Assembly: GCA_003353825.1 (NCBI GenBank)
Contig: PIVW01000196.1
Coordinates: 1-10,005, forward strand
DNA: 10,005 nt
Reading direction: 5' to 3'
From: Chloroflexota bacterium
Lineage (GTDB): Bacteria; Chloroflexota; Anaerolineae; J102
Shown here: piece after piece, positions 6,330 through 10,005 of the stretch
How the letters are laid out: every line of letters starts with the position of its first letter
Position numbering within the stretch: the first letter of the stretch is position 1
Notes under the pieces: model-generated
Databases searched by the model: none
The model's input: only the letters and a program-made list of their open reading frames with translations
Told to the model about the DNA's origin: nothing
Translations under genes and position numbers: made by a program

Positions 6330-7343
6330 CTACAGACCTTTCTCGTTGATGAAGTTCAAGAGATCGGCAACACGAACCGAGTAGGCCCATTCGTTGTCGT
6401 ACCAGGTAACGACTTTGGCCAGATCGCCATCGAGAACCTGCGTAGAGCCGGCATCGACGATGGAGGAACGGGGATCACCCTTGAAGTCCATGCTGACCAG
6501 GGGCTCGTCGCTGACGCCGAGAATTCCTTGCATGGAGCCGGCAGCGGCCTCACGGAATTTCTCGAGCAGTTCTTCGGTAGTCGTAGGTTTTTTGAGAACG
6601 GCAGTGAAGTCGACGATAGACACAGTCGGAGTGGGCACACGCATCGCCATGCCGTCGAATTTGCCTTTGAGGTTTGGCAGGACCAAGCCCACAGCGCGGG
6701 CAGCGCCGGTGCTGGTAGGGATGATATTCAATCCGGCAGCGCGAGCGCGGCGCAAGTCTTTATGCGCCAGATCCAGAATCTGCTGGTCGTTGGTGTATGC
6801 GTGCACTGTTGTCATCAGGCCCTTGACGATGCCGTAGTTGTCGTCCACAACCTTGGCTGGGGGCGCAAGACAGTTGGTGGTGCATGAAGCATTGGAGATG
6901 ATCTTGTGTGCGGCTGCATCATAGTCATCATCATTGACGCCCAGCACGATGGTCAGATCAGGATCAGGCGCCGGAGCTGAGATGATAACTTTCTTTGCGC
7001 CACCCTGCAGATGCAAAGAGGCCTGATCATGTTTGCGGAAAAGGCCTGTGGACTCAAGCACGACGTCGACGCCTTCATCGCCCCAGGGCAGATCGGCGGG
7101 ATTGCGTTCGGAAAAGACCTTGATTCGTTCGCCATTGACCATGAGGTCTTTGCCGTCGACACTGATATCGGCATCGTAGCGGCCGTAGTTCGAATCGTAT
7201 TTAAGCAGATGTGCATTGACATCTGTGGGAACAAGGTCATTGACGGCGACGACTTCGACGACGCCATCATATTTTTCCTCGACTGCTTTGAAGACCTGGC
7301 GACCGATACGGCCGAAGCCATTGATACCTACGCGTAAAGCCAT
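6330..7343 (-). CDS. gap: Glyceraldehyde-3-phosphate dehydrogenase (NAD-type, GapA-like)
   Basis: This 337-residue protein is a full-length phosphorylating GAPDH. It converts glyceraldehyde-3-phosphate, NAD and phosphate to 1,3-bisphosphoglycerate. The Rossmann motif [10 protein letters not shown] spans 6-15. VAVNDL (32-37) has the N-D pair usual for NAD-preferring enzymes. The catalytic cysteine is C154 in [12 protein letters not shown] and its partner is H181 in [19 protein letters not shown] (211-219) and [11 protein letters not shown] (314-324) complete the family. Residue 162 is Pro (CLAPPAKV), where V or L is commoner. The frame stays open another 62 codons upstream, but the ATG at 7343 with AAGGAG 7 nt before it gives the canonical N-terminus. 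Confidence 0.98.
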   Translation of the reverse strand: MALRVGINGFGRIGRQVFKAVEEKYDGVVEVVAVNDLVPTDVNAHLLKYDSNYGRYDADISVDGKDLMVNGERIKVFSERNPADLPWGDEGVDVVLESTGLFRKHDQASLHLQGGAKKVIISAPAPDPDLTIVLGVNDDDYDAAAHKIISNASCTTNCLAPPAKVVDDNYGIVKGLMTTVHAYTNDQQILDLAHKDLRRARAAGLNIIPTSTGAARAVGLVLPNLKGKFDGMAMRVPTPTVSIVDFTAVLKKPTTTEELLEKFREAAAGSMQGILGVSDEPLVSMDFKGDPRSSIVDAGSTQVLDGDLAKVVTWYDNEWAYSVRVADLLNFINEKGL

Positions 7344-7350
7344 GGTAATA

Positions 7351-7356
7351 CTCCTT
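7351..7356 (-). promoter_or_regulatory. Ribosome-binding site that fixes the gap start
   Basis: AAGGAG on the minus strand lies 7 nt before the ATG at 7343. It rules out the much longer open frame that begins at 7529. Confidence 0.85.
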
Positions 7357-7380
7357 ATTGGTATTAAGTATTGATTAGGA

Positions 7381-7408
7381 CTTATGCAGTTTGTATAAAC
7401 TCTGTCAC
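7381..7408 (-). promoter_or_regulatory. Candidate gap promoter
   Basis: On the minus strand GTGACA (7408-7403, five of six -35 positions) is followed after 16 nt by CATAAG (7386-7381, four of six -10 positions). The spacer contains AGTTT-ATAC-AAACT (7388-7401), a perfect 5-bp inverted repeat that could bind a regulator. The match is moderate. Confidence 0.35.
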
Positions 7409-7414
7409 GAATTA

Positions 7415-7428
7415 CATGGATATCCATG
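7415..7428. promoter_or_regulatory. 14-bp perfect palindrome upstream of gap
   Basis: CATGGATATCCATG is a perfect 14-bp palindrome just upstream of the candidate gap -35 box. Its position suits a transcription-factor operator. No regulator gene is in the window to pair with it. Confidence 0.4.
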
Positions 7429-7455
7429 ATAAGTAAAGACGAGAGTTCGTGATTG

Positions 7456-7474
7456 TTGCATAACGTTATGGCAA
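7456..7474. promoter_or_regulatory. LacI/PurR-like operator candidate upstream of gap
   Basis: CATAACGTTATG (7459-7470) is a perfect 12-bp palindrome with a central CG. With flanks it reads TTG-CATAACGTTATG-G-CAA, symmetrical except for one extra G. LacI-family regulators typically bind palindromes centred on CG, and the AACGTT core is that of PurR-type operators. It is followed by AGCATTC (7476-7482) with GAATGCT (7493-7499), a perfect 7-bp inverted repeat. Assignment to LacI-family regulation is inference. Confidence 0.4.
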
Positions 7475-7596
7475 AAGCATTCATTCTGTTGGGAATGCTG
7501 TGGGAAATAGCCCGTTCGGCAGGATACAAGACATGAAGAGATCACGCAAATGAGACGCTATATCTCTACATCAAGTATCACACAAAAGGGTGTTCT

Positions 7597-7633
7597 TGAG
7601 TATGAGCTTGGTCATATTCAGGCTACTTTTTTT
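7597..7633 (+). terminator. Orphan plus-strand terminator-like hairpin
   Basis: TGAGTATGA (7597-7605) pairs with TCATATTCA (7612-7620), nine pairs with one G-T wobble, around a 6-nt loop. After GGCTAC come seven T residues (7627-7633). No plus-strand gene precedes it, and I could not find a clear plus-strand promoter in 7440-7590. It may be chance or the end of a short transcript divergent from gap. Confidence 0.3.
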
Positions 7634-7723
7634 AGACAAATTCGCTCTATTTACAAAAATCCACGGACGATGCAGACTCCTCAATGCGTTCACCCCACGA
7701 AAAATGTTCCTCCCGCGGGTCGC

Positions 7724-9007
7724 TCATTTTTCCAGAAGTTGGATCAGCGTCTGTCCCATGCCTTCGGAGTTGTGCCGCCAGGGGTGTTCGGGATCGCGCA
7801 GGTCGGCGGAGATCAAGCGAAAGCTGTTGACATGCTGGTCTGGCAGTCGTACCCATTCTGATTGGCCGCCAGGAGGGGGTGGGCCATCAAAGGAGTTATT
7901 GGCCAGTATATACTCGAACGCGTCTCTACCAATATGTCGATCCAACGCACGCACATGATCTTCGACATCGTAGGTTGCGGTTTCACCGGGCTGGGTGGCG
8001 ATATTGCAGACATAAACTTTGACAGCTCTTGAAGATCGCACGGCATCCATGATCTCGGGCACCAGTAAATTGGGCATGACGCTGGTATAAAGGCTGCCCG
8101 GTCCGGCCACGATCATGTCTGCTTTAAGGATGGCGCGAATCGCTTCAGGGTAGGCACGCGGTGTGTCCGGCTCCAGGAAGACATGATGGATTCGTTTACC
8201 TGCGCCCAATTTGGGAATGAGCGATTCGCCTCGGATACGTTCAAAACGACCCTCTTCATCTTCTACGTCTGCCAATAGCTGCACCAACTCAAGTGTAGCA
8301 GGAAGGACCCGGCCCCGTACTGCCAATACCCGACTAGACTCGAGCAAACCTTGCTCGAATGACCCGGTCACCCCGGCCATGGCTGCCAAATAGAGATTGC
8401 CAAATGCGTGTCCTTCCAGACCTGAGCCAGAGACAAAGCGGTATTGGAAGAGCCGGGTTGTAGTGTTTTCAGCTTCTGACAGGGCGGCGATGTTATTACG
8501 AAAATCCCCTGGTGGCAGGAGACCCATCTCTGAGCGCAATCGACCTGAACTACCGCCGTCGTCTGCGACGGTGACTATGGCGGTGATGTTATGTGTGTAG
8601 GGTTTAAGACCGCGTAGCACTGAAGGCATACCCGTTCCCCCACCGATGCACACGATCCTCGGGCCTCGTTGTCGCCGGCGATGGCGATAGAGTTGTTTGG
8701 CGACATCATCATCAGGTTGGGTAAAAGGTTCCAGTAACGATCTATTGAGTTCGATGAACCCCCACACTGTGATGACGATACCGATAATGCCGAATAATAG
8801 TGCCCGCACTGGTCTTGCCAGAAACTGCAGCGAGATCCAATAGATAAAGGTCGGGTAAGTACCTGTCATGTAAACACTGCGCAGCAGGTAAGCCAAGCCC
8901 AGGCTGATGATCGTGATACCGATTATCAGGATGATCAGCCAACGCTTGATATGTAACCCGGGGATGAGCCAGGTTCCGATAGAGCGGTATTGCCGAAACC
9001 GGTACAT
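7724..9007 (-). CDS. yvcK: Membrane-anchored YvcK/CofD-like family protein
   Basis: The 427-residue protein has an N-terminal membrane region with two helices (about 23-43 and 69-86), a basic linker (108-116, rich in Arg) and then a YvcK/CofD-type nucleotide-sugar-binding domain. Signature motifs are IGGGTGMPSVLRGL (121-134), TVADDGGSSGRLR (146-158) and LPPGDFRNNIAALS (164-177). YvcK of Bacillus subtilis binds UDP-sugars and is needed for normal shape and growth on gluconeogenic carbon. It is not the CofD transferase of F420 synthesis, to which it is related. B. subtilis YvcK lacks these membrane helices, so the anchor would place this copy at the membrane. The ATG at 9007 is preceded by GAGAG 6 nt upstream. 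It lies directly upstream of gap in the same direction. Confidence 0.93.
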   Translation of the reverse strand: MYRFRQYRSIGTWLIPGLHIKRWLIILIIGITIISLGLAYLLRSVYMTGTYPTFIYWISLQFLARPVRALLFGIIGIVITVWGFIELNRSLLEPFTQPDDDVAKQLYRHRRRQRGPRIVCIGGGTGMPSVLRGLKPYTHNITAIVTVADDGGSSGRLRSEMGLLPPGDFRNNIAALSEAENTTTRLFQYRFVSGSGLEGHAFGNLYLAAMAGVTGSFEQGLLESSRVLAVRGRVLPATLELVQLLADVEDEEGRFERIRGESLIPKLGAGKRIHHVFLEPDTPRAYPEAIRAILKADMIVAGPGSLYTSVMPNLLVPEIMDAVRSSRAVKVYVCNIATQPGETATYDVEDHVRALDRHIGRDAFEYILANNSFDGPPPPGGQSEWVRLPDQHVNSFRLISADLRDPEHPWRHNSEGMGQTLIQLLEK

Positions 9008-9033
9008 AAATATCTCTCAAGTACAGCAGGAAT

Positions 9034-9051
9034 GCGCTGTGATCATAGCGC
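9034..9051 (-). promoter_or_regulatory. Palindrome overlapping the likely yvcK -10 box
   Basis: GCGCTGTGATCATAGCGC is an 18-bp palindrome with one mismatched pair; its centre is TGATCA. On the minus strand it contains TATGAT (9047-9042), five of six -10 positions, about 35 nt before the yvcK ATG. The -35 region at 17-nt spacing is poor (GTGCCG). A binding site that covers the -10 box is the arrangement of a repressor operator. Confidence 0.4.
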
Positions 9052-9175
9052 TCTGTAGGCCTCCCGGCACACGCGGGAGTTCAGCAGGCGATTGCGCGTG
9101 CTCTCTTTTAGACTTGCGCAGTCAACTGACTTTAAATTGAGGTGGGATAAGAGGGAAGACATAGCTGCGGGCGGG

Positions 9176-9199
9176 TGAGTGAATGAATGAATGAGTGGG
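9176..9199 (+). repeat. Short TGAA/TGAG tetranucleotide repeat
   Basis: Six consecutive 4-nt units read TGAG, TGAA, TGAA, TGAA, TGAG and TGGG. It is a small degenerate microsatellite in non-coding DNA. Its unit number could vary between strains, but it is far from either start codon. Confidence 0.6.
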
Positions 9200-9285
9200 T
9201 ATTTATGGTAATCTACTTCAGAGGGAGGCGGAGGTCAAGACAGTTCTTGAAGAATTCGACGTTTATACTCTGAACGGATGACTGT

Positions 9286-9317
9286 GCTTGAAACATCAAG
9301 CTATTATCTGGCATACT
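9286..9317 (+). promoter_or_regulatory. Candidate fmdB promoter with overlapping inverted repeat
   Basis: TTGAAA (9288-9293, five of six -35 positions) is followed after 18 nt by CATACT (9312-9317, four of six -10 positions), giving a leader of about 80 nt. GCTTGA-AACA-TCAAGC (9286-9301) is a perfect 6-bp inverted repeat directly over the -35 box and could be an operator. Confidence 0.4.
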
Positions 9318-9404
9318 ATCTGAGAAAATACAAATCAACTATGCCAATTGCCTGCCGTCAGGTTGTCCGCAGAGGTGGCAGAATGGAAAAAGGTGCTCTC
9401 AACC

Positions 9405-9683
9405 ATGCCCATTTATGAATATCGATGCTCGGACTGCGAAGAAGTTTACTCTCATCTTTGGCGCACAATGAAAGCCGCTGAGGAGAACGATGTGTCGGTA
9501 TGCCCGAACTGTGGTGCTGAACACGCCCAACGGGTTGTCTCTCAAGTGGCGGTGTTAGGTGGGCTTGGTGGCCTGACGCCCAACGAGCAATCGCAAGAGC
9601 GGGCACAGGATGAGCGTATGGCATCGATTACTCCCAAAGCACATATTGATAAATTGCGCATCGGTAAAAACCCTAAGGAGTAG
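9405..9683 (+). CDS. FmdB-family zinc-ribbon protein
   Basis: This 92-residue protein starts MPIYEYRCSDCEE, the hallmark of the FmdB/CxxC_CxxC_SSSS regulatory-domain family. Its four cysteines, C8-x2-C11 and C33-x2-C36 (VCPNCG), form the zinc knuckle. A glycine-rich stretch (52-56) and a charged C-terminal tail follow. The family is named after a protein from a formylmethanofuran dehydrogenase operon and is annotated as putative regulatory; its actual function is mostly unproven. The frame is open from a TTG at 9348, but the family always begins MPxYEY, so I chose the ATG at 9405. AAGGTG lies about 9 nt upstream. It diverges from yvcK. Its TAG stop forms the first bases of a direct repeat. 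Confidence 0.92.
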   Translation: MPIYEYRCSDCEEVYSHLWRTMKAAEENDVSVCPNCGAEHAQRVVSQVAVLGGLGGLTPNEQSQERAQDERMASITPKAHIDKLRIGKNPKE

Positions 9684-9724
9684 GCGCTTACGAAAAATAT
9701 TCAACAACTTTTTGTCGATGTTTG
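9681..9724 (+). repeat. Direct repeat copy A
   Basis: This copy begins TAGGCGCTTAC (9681-9691) and ends TTTTGTCGATGTTTG (9710-9724), with an 18-nt divergent middle. Both blocks recur exactly in copy B. Its first three bases are the fmdB stop codon. Confidence 0.65.
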
Positions 9725-9802
9725 TGGCAAGTGGCACGTTGCAAGTGGCAAGTTCAACCTTCGACCGCACTCGCACCTGCGACCTGCTACTTGCTACCTG
9801 CC
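9724..9802 (+). repeat. Two inverted arrays of a 7-bp repeat
   Basis: The left array is four 7-mers: GTGGCAA, GTGGCAC, GTTGCAA and GTGGCAA (9724-9751). The right array is ACCTGCG, ACCTGCT, ACTTGCT and ACCTGCC (9775-9802). In the matching register the right array is the inverse of the left: NGCAAGT-type units against ACYTGCN-type units. A 23-nt spacer separates them, so the whole can fold into a long imperfect hairpin. Similar heptamer arrays are familiar to me as intergenic repeats in Chloroflexota-like genomes, but I cannot verify that here. Confidence 0.6.
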
Positions 9803-9845
9803 TCAGCGGGGCCTGATTTTCTCAGCGCAGTCTGGAAACAATCGT

Positions 9846-9890
9846 TAGGCGCTTACAGCGCCAACATCGACAAAGTTTTGTCGATGTTTG
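9846..9890 (+). repeat. Direct repeat copy B with tandem hairpins
   Basis: TAGGCGCTTAC (9846-9856) and TTTTGTCGATGTTTG (9876-9890) repeat copy A. Unlike copy A, this copy is fully hairpin-forming: GGCGCT-TAC-AGCGCC (9848-9862), then AACATCGACAAA (9863-9874) with TTTGTCGATGTT (9877-9888), a perfect 12-bp stem. Confidence 0.65.
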
Positions 9891-10005
9891 AATTTTGTCC
9901 AACACAAAACACCCGCGACGAATTCATACTTTCGTCCAGGGCTTCTTTCTTCGGTATTCAGCACAAGTCGACAGTTGCCATGGAGCGTTGAGACTCCTCA
10001 ACCTT

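Larger units (their letters stand above)
7344..7723. other. Non-coding control region between yvcK and gap
   Basis: This 380-nt region has no credible gene. Its left half (7344-7500) is rich in palindromes and holds the likely gap promoter. The right half (7500-7723) contains an unexplained plus-strand terminator-like hairpin at 7597-7633. I found no convincing terminator for yvcK on the minus strand, so yvcK transcripts may run into gap. Confidence 0.65.
9008..9404. other. Divergent control region between yvcK and fmdB
   Basis: This 397-nt region has no credible gene. It contains the yvcK palindrome (9034-9051), a CTCCCG/CGGGAG hairpin (9061-9066 with 9074-9079), a short tetranucleotide repeat near 9176 and a candidate fmdB promoter at 9288-9317. 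I see nothing definite between 9080 and 9175 or between 9200 and 9285. Confidence 0.65.
9684..10005. other. Repeat-rich non-coding tail after fmdB
   Basis: This 322-nt stretch to the window edge has no credible gene on either strand. It is dominated by the direct repeats, the inverted heptamer arrays and hairpins. After 9891 I see only GTTGAG-ACTC-CTCAAC (9987-10002), a perfect 6-bp stem at the very edge that could be part of another repeat or a terminator. Confidence 0.65.

Noticed and set aside
6163..6390. 75-codon minus-strand frame overlapping the end of gap
   Set aside because: It overlaps gap in another frame, has no recognisable domain and covers the palindromic spacer.
7344..7529. 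62-residue N-terminal extension of GAPDH in the open frame
   Set aside because: AAGGAG 7 nt before the ATG at 7343 and the canonical start [14 protein letters not shown] show the real start; the extension covers the promoter region.
7550..7958. Plus-strand open frames between gap and yvcK
   Set aside because: They overlap the yvcK C-terminus on the opposite strand, lack ribosome-binding sites and have low-complexity translations.
9724..9802. CRISPR array
   Set aside because: The repeat unit is only 7 bp without unique spacers and the two arrays are inverted, so it is not a CRISPR.
9722..9991. 89-codon plus-strand frame after fmdB
   Set aside because: It runs through the heptamer arrays and direct repeats, and its translation is repeat-derived with no start signal.

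Overview
This window looks like ordinary bacterial chromosome of about 50% G+C. It carries central-metabolism and housekeeping genes and no recognisable mobile element, phage, CRISPR array or RNA gene. The style suggests a Chloroflexota-like bacterium (Anaerolineae/Caldilineae type): a membrane-anchored YvcK beside a gap-pgk-tpiA cluster, a small CxxC protein after pgk, an FmdB-type zinc ribbon, and heptanucleotide intergenic repeats. That placement is an impression from protein style, not a computed assignment.

Layout. Positions 1-200 (minus) hold the N-terminal part of a small thioredoxin-fold protein that runs off the left edge. Diverging from it on the plus strand are a NudL/CoA-pyrophosphatase-type Nudix hydrolase (308-988), a DesVI/TylM1-like SAM methyltransferase (1126-1833), and a classical thioredoxin (2045-2383) with its own good promoter and a strong intrinsic terminator. 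A 378-nt gap with an AT-rich palindromic patch separates these from a minus-strand block. That block, read right to left, is yvcK (9007-7724), gap (7343-6330), pgk (6056-4851), a four-cysteine hypothetical protein (4854-4528), tpiA (4291-3521) and an M50-like membrane metalloprotease homologue (3511-2762). At the right end an FmdB-family zinc-ribbon protein (9405-9683, plus) is followed by a repeat-rich non-coding tail.

The minus block is a lower-glycolysis cluster. TpiA interconverts the triose phosphates, GapA oxidises glyceraldehyde-3-phosphate and Pgk makes ATP from the product; all three run in reverse during gluconeogenesis. YvcK is known in Firmicutes for growth on gluconeogenic carbon and for cell-wall homeostasis, so its position upstream of gap makes biological sense. 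pgk and the four-cysteine gene overlap by ATGA. tpiA and the M50-like gene are 9 nt apart and in the same reading frame.

No undescribed multi-gene system is evident. The most interesting signals are non-coding. One is a symmetrical structured element (two GTGCATTGCAC palindromes flanking a hairpin), followed by an elaborate terminator-like hairpin only 41 nt before pgk. Another is a cluster of palindromes upstream of gap, including a LacI/PurR-like AACGTT operator candidate. A third is a palindrome over the likely yvcK -10 box. The last is a pair of inverted heptamer arrays bracketed by a 44-45-nt imperfect direct repeat just after fmdB.
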